This document shows positions 9,201-15,805 of a stretch of 35,297 nt of DNA, piece after piece. The position numbers and the translations under genes are program-made. Under the pieces are notes generated by a model. The model made no database searches. It saw nothing but the letters and a program-made list of their open reading frames with translations, and was not told the DNA's origin. Numbering within the stretch: position 1 is the stretch's first letter; the number at the start of each line of letters is the position of its first letter. This stretch comes from SAR86 cluster bacterium AG-313-N18 (GTDB taxonomy: Bacteria > Pseudomonadota > Gammaproteobacteria > Magnimaribacterales > D2472): the NCBI GenBank assembly GCA_003283765.1, contig QBVY01000011.1, forward strand, positions 1-35,297, written 5' to 3'.

Positions 9201-9349
9201 ATGCTTTGCACTGTTGACCATCGCTGAGCAAGCTCTGGATTTTCTTGTCTTGGAAGAGTGCTAAGAGAAAAAATACCGGCTAAAAAAATAAAGGTTAAAA
9301 GTAAACTGAAGACCCTCGGTCGATTAAATAAAATCTTTAGCAAAATCAT
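6299..9349 (-). CDS. RND-family efflux transporter, inner-membrane permease
   Basis: A 1016-residue pump of the AcrB/MMPL superfamily (ACR_tran), driven by the proton gradient. The usual plan is visible: a first membrane helix at about 11-32, a large periplasmic loop, helices 2-6 from about 335, a second loop, and a final membrane block from about 860. In the fourth helix, near residue 405, the sequence L-L-I-D-N-A keeps the first Asp of the AcrB proton relay and has Asn in place of the second, as in many hydrophobe/amphiphile pumps outside the AcrB subgroup. It follows the fusion-protein gene by only 3 bp. No outer-membrane channel gene is present here, so a TolC encoded elsewhere would complete the pump. 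Substrate unknown. Confidence 0.95.
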   Translation of the reverse strand: MILLKILFNRPRVFSLLLTFIFLAGIFSLSTLPRQENPELAQRWSTVQSIYPGASPTRIETQILEPLEAKLREVFELDEIVSFASQGFSTTVLAIKDEVPPALIEQVWSEVQDKIDQASFLLPSDVKPQLIRSSGPPITLLYSLTWNGDGKTPLILLSRIAEDLRQTLAYVSGSDRSHTYGAADEEVLVEIDNAKLSALGLSFQEVAQVLSGLDTKKPIGQISQNGKELLVKSKDNLTNLSQVANLPIKVFNDYEIIRLGDIATLSKNPRDPPEELSLFNGERSVLVNISGAFSQRVDLYVEEIEKVVDEFKDQLPSEISLEKVYDESYYFKEKFNTLYTSILFATLIVIGISYFLLGFKSALIVGSVIPLTIFLVLFGCTLLGLPLHQTSMTGIIIALGLLIDNAIIVVEDFKYRRKLGHSREQASFETFQHLWIPLAAATSTTALSFFPIAAGAGPSGEFVGGMAKTVILSITSSLFLALYVVPVLLNYLDQIKFFEKEIFGGNGYSNEKILRRYRAMLTWSYDVPKRGIMIAMILPVLGFISFPFLKADFFPELDRNMFKVLVELPQNSNVESSEKAVLELRDSIAKSGIVQDDFWFIGRRLPRILYNVVGGDSALGANNLAQGVYISTSYKEMIENLPKLAKRLTAENPDLNIIVDKFDSGPPVDAAVEYSIDGPDIEILRALGKKLELIVRDAPGVFLTRSELAGGATNLEFAFNESNLALGSISGDFFINELAIASEGKVIGTMIDGNKELPIKIRGSSTDSIESTQFLSMPSQEGFDYSSNYGEFEVTNQANFVSRDAGKRQNQVSAWIWPGLLPSQTEKYLADKLETFKAELPPGYIFEVGGEAEARGQSQSNIFSSAILFFVLIIIALVAALNSFRQAGLILSVAFWCTGLAFLGLTIGQANFGFIGLVGAIGLAGLSINDSIVVLSHIKEANANSPITKEDLVEVIIRSTRHVVTTSATTIGGFLPLLITSIFFKPLAWAMAGGVIGSAVIALFYIPACYAISKKL

Positions 9350-9352
9350 GAT

Positions 9353-10345
9353 TTAGTTTACTTTTAAAATTTCATTTTCAATTACCTTTTCAGCTCCCCC
9401 TGATACCACCATATCTCCAGTTGAAATAGTTCCTGAAATGTATGCGTTATCTCCTTCCACATGAATCAATTCAACAATTTCTTTGGCAACCTTGAATTGG
9501 CTATTGCTATCTTTGGAGACTGTATATAAATTCCATAAACCTTGTGTCCCTTGAGAAAGAGATTTCAAGGGAACCCAAGCTCCAGTTGCTGATTTTACTT
9601 GTTGAAGCTGAAGGTAAGAAATTGATCCTGGGCTAATAAAAGTCTCAAATTCAAATATGCATAGTCTATTATCTGACCCTTGGTTACTCATTTTTGTAAA
9701 CCGCTTAAGTGTTGCAGGCAAAATTCTATTATCAAGAAAAAAATTATAAGAATTTCCCTCGACTAAGCTCTCGATAATGTAGCTAGGAACTGAAACATGA
9801 GCTTCTACAACGGTTGAATCAATAATTTCTAAAATTGGCACTCCTGGGCTAATGACTGTGCCGGAATCTAGAAACCTGTTTTGAATATATCCATCGAATG
9901 GAGCGCGGATAAAGGTTTGCTCTAATTTAACTGAGTATAAGTCTACTTGTGCCTTAGCAATAAGAAACTCTGAATTAGCTCGATCTAATTCCTGATTAGA
10001 GATAAACCCTTTTGACTTTAAATCTTTAAACCTATTTAAGGCTTGATTTGCTAAATCGAATCTTGCCTGAGCTTGATTTAAGTTTGCCTGCATTTCAGCT
10101 GGATCCAAAGTTGCTAATACATCATTCCTTTTAACAGCATCGCCGATATCAATTTTTACCTCTGAAATTTTACCAGGAACTTCAAAAGCCAGCTTTGAGT
10201 AATTTAATGGAAGTATCTTTCCGGGAAATCTTTGAGTTGTATTGTAAGAATCTTGAATCTCAATCGTAGTGATTTCTAGAGACGTATTCGAGGAAAGATC
10301 AAAACCTAAAAATAAAAAAAACGATAGTTTGAATAATTTATTCAT
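9353..10345 (-). CDS. RND efflux membrane-fusion (periplasmic adaptor) protein
   Basis: A 330-residue HlyD/AcrA-type adaptor that links the RND pump to an outer-membrane channel. It has an N-terminal hydrophobic signal segment (about 1-19) without an obvious lipobox cysteine. The first half of a lipoyl domain follows (F-E-V-P-G-K-I-S near 54-62), then an alpha-helical hairpin with N-Q-A-Q-A-R-F (about 95-140), then the second lipoyl half (F-I-R-A-P-F-D-G-Y-I-Q near 145-155) and beta-barrel domains. It is the first gene after the divergent control region at 10346-10429, and the pump gene follows after 3 bp, so the pair is surely co-expressed. Confidence 0.94.
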   Translation of the reverse strand: MNKLFKLSFFLFLGFDLSSNTSLEITTIEIQDSYNTTQRFPGKILPLNYSKLAFEVPGKISEVKIDIGDAVKRNDVLATLDPAEMQANLNQAQARFDLANQALNRFKDLKSKGFISNQELDRANSEFLIAKAQVDLYSVKLEQTFIRAPFDGYIQNRFLDSGTVISPGVPILEIIDSTVVEAHVSVPSYIIESLVEGNSYNFFLDNRILPATLKRFTKMSNQGSDNRLCIFEFETFISPGSISYLQLQQVKSATGAWVPLKSLSQGTQGLWNLYTVSKDSNSQFKVAKEIVELIHVEGDNAYISGTISTGDMVVSGGAEKVIENEILKVN

Positions 10346-10370
10346 AAAATTTAGTGTGCTATGCTATTAA

Positions 10371-10387
10371 TGTTAACAGCGTAAACA
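10371..10387. promoter_or_regulatory. Operator-like near-palindrome, site 1
   Basis: TGTTAAC-AGC-GTAAACA is a 17-base inverted repeat whose arms match at 6 of 7 positions, typical in size for a TetR-family dimer site. It spans the predicted transcription start of the pump operon (about 10382) and the possible -35 box of the regulator. Assignment to the adjacent TetR protein is inference from position. Confidence 0.6.
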
Positions 10388-10388
10388 T

Positions 10389-10416
10389 AGTATATATTTA
10401 ATGTATTCACTGTCAA
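10389..10416 (-). promoter_or_regulatory. Predicted sigma-70 promoter of the efflux operon
   Basis: On the minus strand there is a perfect -35 box TTGACA (plus-strand 10411-10416), a 16-bp spacer, and a -10 box TATACT (10389-10394; 5 of 6). Transcription would start near 10382, about 37 bp before the adaptor ATG at 10345. The -35 box and start lie inside the two operator-like sites, so a bound repressor would block polymerase. Confidence 0.7.
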
Positions 10417-10418
10417 CA
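10402..10418. promoter_or_regulatory. Operator-like site 2 (weaker copy)
   Basis: TGTATTC-ACT-GTCAACA matches site 1 at 11 of 17 positions and lies exactly 31 bp from it, about three helical turns. Its right half contains the pump promoter's -35 box (TTGACA on the minus strand). Also visible is a longer inverted pair, TAATGTTAACAG (10368-10379) and CTGTCAACATTA (10410-10421), matching at 11 of 12 positions. Confidence 0.5.
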
Positions 10419-10429
10419 TTATTTTGATT

Positions 10430-11026
10430 ATGAAATATCATCACGGCAATTTAAAAGAAGAATTAATTTCAAGTGCTTGCAAAATATGCGAGAGCAGTGG
10501 TCATGACCATATGAGTTTAAGATCAATTGCAAAAGAAGCAAGTGTTTCTCAAACAGCTCCTTACAGACATTTTAAAACAAAAGAATGTCTTCTTGCAGAG
10601 GTATCCAAGAGGGGTTTTGAAGAGTTAACTGAAAGATTAAGGGCGGTGACCAACAAAGCGAATAAAGCAACTGCAAAAGATAGATTTCTTGAAATGGGTC
10701 TTGCCTATCTTGAATTTGGACTCGAAAAAAGAAAAACCTATGATCTAATGCACAGTCCTGTAATTGACAAAGTTGAATTTCCAGAGTTATTAGATGCAGC
10801 CACAGGTGCATTTGAAGAGTTAGTCCAAATCCTAAAAGAGCTATTTCCAGGAATATCTGAGAAGTCGCTTGGAAAAAAATGCATAAAATTTTGGGCAATG
10901 ATGCATGGCCTTGTTGGATTACTGGACATGAGGATAGAATCAGAGTTTGATACCAATGCAGGTTTAGCTATGTCAGTTGTAAAAGATGACTTTCGATCGT
11001 TCCTAGATGAATCCTTGGATATCTAA
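10430..11026 (+). CDS. TetR/AcrR-family transcriptional regulator
   Basis: A TetR-family repressor of 198 residues from the ATG at 10430. An in-frame TTG at 10424 would add two residues, but it overlaps an operator-like repeat and is less likely. The N-terminal helix-turn-helix is clear (about 28-50: L-R-S-I-A-K-E-A-S-V-S, then A-P-Y-R-H-F-K-T-K), followed by a variable helical ligand-binding domain. It begins K-Y-H-H-G-N-L, usual in the subgroup next to efflux operons. It is divergent from the adaptor-pump genes over a short region with operator-like repeats, so it probably represses both the pump and itself until an inducer binds. Its end overlaps the convergent DUF4399 gene by 4 bp. Confidence 0.93.
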   Translation: MKYHHGNLKEELISSACKICESSGHDHMSLRSIAKEASVSQTAPYRHFKTKECLLAEVSKRGFEELTERLRAVTNKANKATAKDRFLEMGLAYLEFGLEKRKTYDLMHSPVIDKVEFPELLDAATGAFEELVQILKELFPGISEKSLGKKCIKFWAMMHGLVGLLDMRIESEFDTNAGLAMSVVKDDFRSFLDESLDI

Positions 11027-11427
11027 TTAACTTTGACAGTAATTTTTTTTGAAAAAATAGCTGGATTATGAGGAATGTGACGAAAATCACCCAATAGCAA
11101 TTGAAGGGTGTGAGTTCCAGGGCTTAACTCGATTTCTACTTCTGTTTGTCCCTTCCCAAAATGAACATGATTTTTATCAGCTGGTATTGGAAGGTTAAGT
11201 GGAGGCAGATCAGTGTCGATAATTAAATGGTGATGGCCTGTATGCATGACTTGAGTTCCAGCAGGAGCAACACCAAAGTTCTCTAAACCAAATCGAACTT
11301 TAATTTTCCCCGAAATAGATTCTCCATCATTTGGAGAAATAAAATACACAGAAGCATTATCAGTGCCAGGTGATAATTCTATTGCATGCAATGAGAATGA
11401 AAGTAAAAAAATAAATAAATATCTCAT
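11023..11427 (-). CDS. DUF4399-domain exported protein
   Basis: A 134-residue protein with a signal peptide (about 1-15, hydrophobic L-F-I-F-L-L-S-F-S-L) and one DUF4399 domain filling the rest. The family features are readable: V-Y-F-I-S-P-N-D-G near 26-36, the histidine-rich G-H-H-H-L-I-I-D-T segment, H-V-H-F-G-K-G-Q-T, and S-P-G-T-H-T-L-Q-L-L-L-G-D near the end. Function is unknown; the conserved histidines suggest metal binding, which is inference. It is probably periplasmic. The flavin reductase gene ends immediately upstream, so the two may be co-transcribed. Confidence 0.85.
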   Translation of the reverse strand: MRYLFIFLLSFSLHAIELSPGTDNASVYFISPNDGESISGKIKVRFGLENFGVAPAGTQVMHTGHHHLIIDTDLPPLNLPIPADKNHVHFGKGQTEVEIELSPGTHTLQLLLGDFRHIPHNPAIFSKKITVKVN

Positions 11428-11892
11428 CTAATCTAGGTATCCTCCGTCTGCATACATCAAGGTGTTAAATGTATCTGCACTTTGGGAGCTTTCAACACTT
11501 GCAATAACAATTTTATGAGTATGATAAGCAATCGTTTCATCAACTTTGCAAAAAATATTTGATTGAGCATTTTGGATGAAAGGAGTGTGACTGGAATTCC
11601 AAAAATCATTTTCAAATCTTTGAGACTCAAGTTGCTTTGAGCTACATAAATTAGAGATCTCTTGCTGATTTTTTTGAAGAATATTGATGCATAAGTCAGC
11701 TCCAGGAATCAGAACATCATGAATACTAGCTTCGTTGTTCACACAAACTAAAACAGATGGCGGATCAATCGTTAAAGAGGTTACAGATGATGCTGTCATA
11801 GCATATAAATTGCCAGATTGATCTTTTGTTGAGATGACGCTAACAGAAGAAGCTAAAAATCTCATCGCAATTATAAATTGTTCTTTAGACAT
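11428..11892 (-). CDS. Flavin reductase-like (FMN-binding split-barrel) protein
   Basis: A 154-residue protein of the flavin_reduct family, which uses NAD(P)H to reduce FMN or FAD, often to supply a two-component monooxygenase. The N-terminus M-R-F-L-A-S-S-V-S-V-I-S-T and the segment A-M-T-A-S-S-V-T-S-L-T-I-D-P-P-S-V-L-V are characteristic flavin-binding strands. No monooxygenase partner is encoded beside it, so the physiological role is open. Its stop is directly followed by the start of the DUF4399 gene. It is divergent from rsmD across 37 bp. Confidence 0.88.
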   Translation of the reverse strand: MSKEQFIIAMRFLASSVSVISTKDQSGNLYAMTASSVTSLTIDPPSVLVCVNNEASIHDVLIPGADLCINILQKNQQEISNLCSSKQLESQRFENDFWNSSHTPFIQNAQSNIFCKVDETIAYHTHKIVIASVESSQSADTFNTLMYADGGYLD

Positions 11893-11898
11893 AGACGT

Positions 11899-11904
11899 TA
11901 TAAT
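11899..11904 (+). promoter_or_regulatory. Possible -10 box of the rsmD-hemC-hemD unit
   Basis: TATAAT, a perfect -10 consensus, lies 25 bp before the TTG start of rsmD. No good -35 box stands at the right distance (the best is TTGTTC at 11878-11883, spacer 15), so the assignment is tentative. Confidence 0.4.
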
Positions 11905-11929
11905 TTATACTCTGTAAAAATTTTAAAAA

Positions 11930-12478
11930 TTGAACACGTCAAGCATAAGAATAATTGGAGGTAGACACAAGAGCTATCGAATAGTTTTTAAAGCTTCGCC
12001 CGCCTTAAGGCCAACTTCCGATCGAGCAAAAGAAACTTTATTTAGTTGGCTTCAATTTGAATTAGCAAATAAATCTTGTCTCGATTTATTCGCTGGCACA
12101 GGTGGTTTAGGTTTAGAAGCTTTATCAAGAGGCGCACAACATGTCACATTTGTAGAGAAAGAAAAAAGTTTGTATAAAAACATCGTCAAAAATATTAGTC
12201 ATCTCGGTTATGAGAATAAAATTCAAGCTGCGTGCAGTGATGCTTTCAAGTGGCTGAAAACAAATAAGCAAAAGTTCGATATTATTTTTGTAGATCCTCC
12301 ATTTGATCAGATTGACTATAAAATTTTAATTAGAACAATCTTTCAAAGTAATGTTTTAAATGAAGGTGGTAAAGTCTTTCTTGAAACCAATAAGCATACT
12401 GAGCTCGAATTAAGTAAATCTCAGGATATTCTTAAAGATAAAACCATTGGAGATGTGAGGCTCACGATTTTACAATGA
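11930..12478 (+). CDS. rsmD: 16S rRNA (guanine966-N2)-methyltransferase RsmD
   Basis: A 182-residue methyltransferase that uses S-adenosylmethionine to methylate G966 of 16S rRNA during small-subunit assembly. The N-terminus I-R-I-I-G-G-R-H-K-S and the R-P-T-S-D-R-A-K-E-T-L-F segment (27-38) are diagnostic. The cofactor loop D-L-F-A-G-T-G-G-L-G is at 52-61 and the catalytic D-P-P-F at 122-125. Length fits the family. The start is TTG with no obvious Shine-Dalgarno sequence; no ATG lies near enough to serve instead. It overlaps hemC by four bases (ATGA), so the two are translationally coupled. Confidence 0.95.
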   Translation: MNTSSIRIIGGRHKSYRIVFKASPALRPTSDRAKETLFSWLQFELANKSCLDLFAGTGGLGLEALSRGAQHVTFVEKEKSLYKNIVKNISHLGYENKIQAACSDAFKWLKTNKQKFDIIFVDPPFDQIDYKILIRTIFQSNVLNEGGKVFLETNKHTELELSKSQDILKDKTIGDVRLTILQ

Positions 12479-13386
12479 AGATTAGAATAGCAACTAGACG
12501 CTCTCCACTTGCAATGCTTCAAACCAATGAAGTCATAGAGCGGATTCAACTATCCAATCCTGAGTGTATTTGTGAGATTATTGAAATGGAATCAGAAGGT
12601 GATCTTACAGATGCGCCTTTGCATACTATTGGTGGCAAAGGGTTGTTTGTATCTAAGTTAGAGACCGCTCTAGCAAACGGGGTGGCTGACATAGCTGTTC
12701 ACAGTTTAAAGGATGTGCCTGCATTGATAGATTCTCAATTTAGCATTGTGGCAACTTTGCCAAGAGAGGATTATGGAGATGCTCTTCTTTTAAGCGAAGG
12801 CTTAACCATCAATGACTTGTCAAAAAATCTTAAAATTGCAACATCTGGACCCAGAAGAAAATCTCAGTTACTTGCCATCAACCCTAAATTAAACATAGTG
12901 CCGATAAGAGGAAATATTCAAACTAGGATTAACAAAATAGAAGCTGAAAACCTTGATGGTTTGATTGTAGCTAAAGCTGCATTAAATAGGTTAGAAATCG
13001 TATATCCGAACATGTATACATTTTCAGAAAATCAAATGTTACCAGCAGCAGCTCAAGGGGCAATTGGCATAGAAGTTAATTCAATGGAATTGGAATCTGA
13101 TATTCGAAATTTGTTAAAATCGATCAATGATCAACCTACTTATCAAGCTACAAAAATTGAAAGAAAAGTTGTTGCTTCCTTAGAAGGCAATTGTTTATCA
13201 CCAATCTCTGCTCTATGTAAAATCGGTAGCAAGGATACCGAGCTTAAAGTAAGAGTCTCAAATCAAGATGGGACTGAAGTTTATAATGAGGCAATCAGAT
13301 TCAATCTAGAAAATAAAACTGATGCTTTGAAAGGTTTTATTGAGACATTAATTCGCAATGGTGCAAAAGAAATTATTCAACAATAA
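12475..13386 (+). CDS. hemC: Hydroxymethylbilane synthase (porphobilinogen deaminase)
   Basis: A 303-residue enzyme that joins four porphobilinogen units into hydroxymethylbilane in haem synthesis. Visible landmarks are the substrate-binding start R-I-A-T-R-R-S-P-L-A, the catalytic Asp80 in HSLKDVP (76-82), and Cys240 in E-G-N-C, which anchors the dipyrromethane cofactor. Length is standard (about 300-315). It starts within the end of rsmD (4-bp overlap). The hemD ATG follows directly after the TAA stop, so the two consecutive pathway steps are expressed together. Confidence 0.97.
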   Translation: MKIRIATRRSPLAMLQTNEVIERIQLSNPECICEIIEMESEGDLTDAPLHTIGGKGLFVSKLETALANGVADIAVHSLKDVPALIDSQFSIVATLPREDYGDALLLSEGLTINDLSKNLKIATSGPRRKSQLLAINPKLNIVPIRGNIQTRINKIEAENLDGLIVAKAALNRLEIVYPNMYTFSENQMLPAAAQGAIGIEVNSMELESDIRNLLKSINDQPTYQATKIERKVVASLEGNCLSPISALCKIGSKDTELKVRVSNQDGTEVYNEAIRFNLENKTDALKGFIETLIRNGAKEIIQQ

Positions 13387-14085
13387 ATGATTGTAAATAC
13401 TAGGCCGGGAGATCTGAGTCAAAATACAAATTCTTTGCTGGAAAAATCCAAGCAAAATTTTATTCACATACCACTCACCAAGATTGTCAAAACTAAGCCT
13501 CCAGCTGAAGTCTTGAAACATATCGATAATATTAAAGATTATGATGCTGTTATATTTACTAGCCAATCAGCGGCGACCTGTGGCGCTAAATTTTATCAAG
13601 AGGCTTTGCTTGCTAATAAAAATATACCTATTCTTGCAATTGGGATGGCAACTCAAAAAACACTTAAAAAATTTAATCTTAGCTCATCAATTCCACCAAC
13701 ATTTAATTCGGTTGGTATAGCAAATGTAATTAAAGAAATGGGTTACAAAAAATGTTTGGTCTTTTGTGGAGAGATAAATCCTCGCATTATAACTTTGACC
13801 GATGCAGATATAGATACATTTCCTTGTTATGCATCTAATGACGAAACAAATATTGATGTTTCACAAATTAGAGACAAAGATAAATTAGTAATCTTGATCT
13901 ACACTCATCAGAGTTTGAAGGTATTGATGAAAGAATTGTCAGTTAATCAAAAGCAAAAAGTGGTTTTGATTGTTGCATCTCAGAGAATAAAAGGATTTGC
14001 GAAAGAGTACGGTTTTAAAAATAGCGTCTTATCAGAATCTCCTCATGATAAGGAGATGATTGAAGCAGCTTTAGCAGAAGCTTGA
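13387..14085 (+). CDS. hemD: Uroporphyrinogen-III synthase
   Basis: A 232-residue HemD-type protein that cyclises hydroxymethylbilane and inverts its D ring. HemD sequences diverge strongly; the call rests on the start I-V-N-T-R-P, the segment Y-D-A-V-I-F-T-S-Q-S-A (about 49-59), the two-lobed alpha/beta character, the length, and the position directly after hemC with no gap. No C-terminal HemX or methyltransferase extension is fused to it. It ends 6 bp from the convergent rho gene, leaving no room for an intrinsic terminator. Confidence 0.9.
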   Translation: MIVNTRPGDLSQNTNSLLEKSKQNFIHIPLTKIVKTKPPAEVLKHIDNIKDYDAVIFTSQSAATCGAKFYQEALLANKNIPILAIGMATQKTLKKFNLSSSIPPTFNSVGIANVIKEMGYKKCLVFCGEINPRIITLTDADIDTFPCYASNDETNIDVSQIRDKDKLVILIYTHQSLKVLMKELSVNQKQKVVLIVASQRIKGFAKEYGFKNSVLSESPHDKEMIEAALAEA

Positions 14086-14091
14086 ACTAAA

Positions 14092-15372
14092 CTATTTCTT
14101 CTTTCCATTCCCATTGCCACTTTTCATGGCGCTGAAGAACTCATCATTTGTTTTGGAGGATTTCAGTCTTTCAATCAAGAATTCAATTGCTTGAGAGTCT
14201 TCCATGTCATCTAGAATCTTTCTAAGAATAAACATTCTCTGCAATTCTTCAGGACTAGTAAGAAGATCTTCCCTTCTGGTTCCTGAGCGTCTAATGTTAA
14301 TAGCAGGATATATTCTCTTTTCAGCAATCTTTCTTTCTAAATGAATCTCCATGTTTCCAGTTCCCTTAAACTCCTCATAAATGACTTCATCCATTTTCGA
14401 GCCTGTTTCAACTAGAGCGGTTGCAATAATAGTAAGACTTCCCCCCTCCTCTAAATTTCTTGCAGCTCCGAAAAATCTTTTTGGTCTCTCAAGCGCATTT
14501 GAATCAACACCACCAGAAAGGATCTTGCCTGAGGCAGGCTGGACAGAATTATATGCTCTACCCAGTCTAGTAATAGAATCTAATAAAATAACAACATCTT
14601 TCTTATGCTCGACGAGTCTTTTAGCTTTTTCAATCACCATATCTGCAACTTGTACATGCCTTGTTGGGGGTTCATCAAATGTACTTGCAACAACCTCGCC
14701 TCTAACTGTTCTGGACATGTCTGTAACTTCTTCTGGTCGCTCATCAATCAGCAATACTATTAATTCAACTTCAGGATTATTTTTGGTAATTGAGTGAGCG
14801 ATGCTTTGAAGCATGAGTGTTTTACCTGCTTTTGGTGGTGAAACAATTAAGCCACGTTGCCCCTTACCAATAGGCGATGCAAGATCAATAATTCTTGAAG
14901 AAAGGTCTTCTGCTGATCCGCTACCTTGCTCAAGTGTTAGACGAGAGGTTGGAAAAAGTGGTGTTAGATTTTCAAAAAGAATTTTCTTTTTCGTTTTTTC
15001 AGGGGCTTCTTTATTTATTGTGTCAACGTAGACCAAAGCAAAATATCTTTCACTATCTTTTGGGGGTCTAATTTTTCCATGAATTTCATCACCTTTTCTG
15101 AGGCTAAATTTTCTAACTTGGCTTGGGGATACATAAATATCATCTGGACCTGAACAATAAGACCCTTCAGGAGATCTTAGGAAACCAAATCCATCATTTA
15201 AAATTTCTAAGACACCTCCACCATAAATGTCTACCCCTTCTTTAGCTTGTTGTTTAAATATGCGGAAGATGATTTCTTGTTTTTTAAGCCTCCCAACATC
15301 TTCAATTCCAAGACTTGCTGCTATATCGACCAATTCATTAATTGGTTTGGCTTTCATTTCAGTTAAATTCAT
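14092..15372 (-). CDS. rho: Transcription termination factor Rho
   Basis: A 426-residue Rho helicase, the hexameric ATPase that releases RNA from polymerase. The N-terminal helical domain (about 1-45) is followed by the cold-shock-like primary RNA site with G-F-G-F-L-R at 61-66. The P-loop S-P-P-K-A-G-K-T is at 178-185 and the Walker B segment [10 protein letters not shown] lies downstream. A short polar tail (G-N-G-N-G-K-K-K) extends the C-terminus. There is no long N-terminal insertion. It follows trxA, the usual gammaproteobacterial order, across the largest gap in the window (106 bp), which carries a promoter. With almost no room for hairpin terminators in this region, Rho probably carries much of the termination load. 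Confidence 0.98.
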   Translation of the reverse strand: MNLTEMKAKPINELVDIAASLGIEDVGRLKKQEIIFRIFKQQAKEGVDIYGGGVLEILNDGFGFLRSPEGSYCSGPDDIYVSPSQVRKFSLRKGDEIHGKIRPPKDSERYFALVYVDTINKEAPEKTKKKILFENLTPLFPTSRLTLEQGSGSAEDLSSRIIDLASPIGKGQRGLIVSPPKAGKTLMLQSIAHSITKNNPEVELIVLLIDERPEEVTDMSRTVRGEVVASTFDEPPTRHVQVADMVIEKAKRLVEHKKDVVILLDSITRLGRAYNSVQPASGKILSGGVDSNALERPKRFFGAARNLEEGGSLTIIATALVETGSKMDEVIYEEFKGTGNMEIHLERKIAEKRIYPAINIRRSGTRREDLLTSPEELQRMFILRKILDDMEDSQAIEFLIERLKSSKTNDEFFSAMKSGNGNGKKK

Positions 15373-15444
15373 AAATTGTTCTCTGGTTGTTTAGGAGTAA
15401 AAGATTGTGATTTGATAGGTAGCTATAAAGCTAAGATGGAGAAA

Positions 15445-15473
15445 ATGATAATTCCTTTTCCCGTAAGATGCAA
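15445..15473 (-). promoter_or_regulatory. Predicted promoter of rho
   Basis: Reading the minus strand, TTGCAT (plus-strand 15468-15473) is followed after 17 bp by TATCAT (15445-15450; 5 of 6 to the -10 consensus). Transcription would start near 15438, giving a leader of about 65 nt before the rho ATG. The leader includes a small hairpin, TAGCT-TTAT-AGCTA (plus-strand 15420-15433). E. coli rho is autoregulated by attenuation in its leader; whether this short leader does so is unknown. Confidence 0.5.
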
Positions 15474-15478
15474 AGTTT

Positions 15479-15805
15479 TTATACTTCTGCTGCTATAAAA
15501 TCCTCCAATTGTTGCTTACTGATAGCGCCTATTTGACTTGAGGCTACTTCACCGTTTTTAAAGATTAAAAGGGTTGGGATTGATCTGACCCCATATTGAA
15601 CTGCTAAATCCTGATTGGAATCTACATCCATTTTGCAAACCTTGACTGAACCAACCATTGCATCGGCAACTTCTTCGACTGTAGGCGCAAGTTGTTTACA
15701 TGGTCCACACCATTCTGCCCAAAAATCAATTAGAACAGGCAAATCTGATTCTAGAACTTCCTGATTAAAATTTGCAGATGTTATTTCTTTGACATTGTCA
15801 CTCAT
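15479..15805 (-). CDS. trxA: Thioredoxin 1
   Basis: A 108-residue classical thioredoxin that reduces protein disulfides in the cytoplasm. The active site W-C-G-P-C is at 32-36 (Cys33 and Cys36), with the buried Asp in the I-D-F-W-A strand and the cis-Pro in R-S-I-P-T. Length equals that of E. coli TrxA. Its ATG overlaps the hemB stop (ATGA, 15802-15805), so it is translationally coupled to haem synthesis. rho lies downstream, the conserved trxA-rho order. Confidence 0.97.
   Translation of the reverse strand: MSDNVKEITSANFNQEVLESDLPVLIDFWAEWCGPCKQLAPTVEEVADAMVGSVKVCKMDVDSNQDLAVQYGVRSIPTLLIFKNGEVASSQIGAISKQQLEDFIAAEV

Noticed and set aside
10572-10956. Open frames on the minus strand across the tetR gene
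   Set aside because: They are the antisense of a well-supported TetR coding sequence, with odd composition and no family motif.
14381-15031. Two plus-strand frames opposite rho
   Set aside because: They are complements of highly conserved Rho codons. Serine- and threonine-rich antisense frames of this sort are expected by chance.
15420-15433. Hairpin TAGCT-ATAA-AGCTA as a transcription terminator after trxA
   Set aside because: The stem is only five pairs with few G-C pairs and no T-run follows on the minus strand. It may be leader structure at most.
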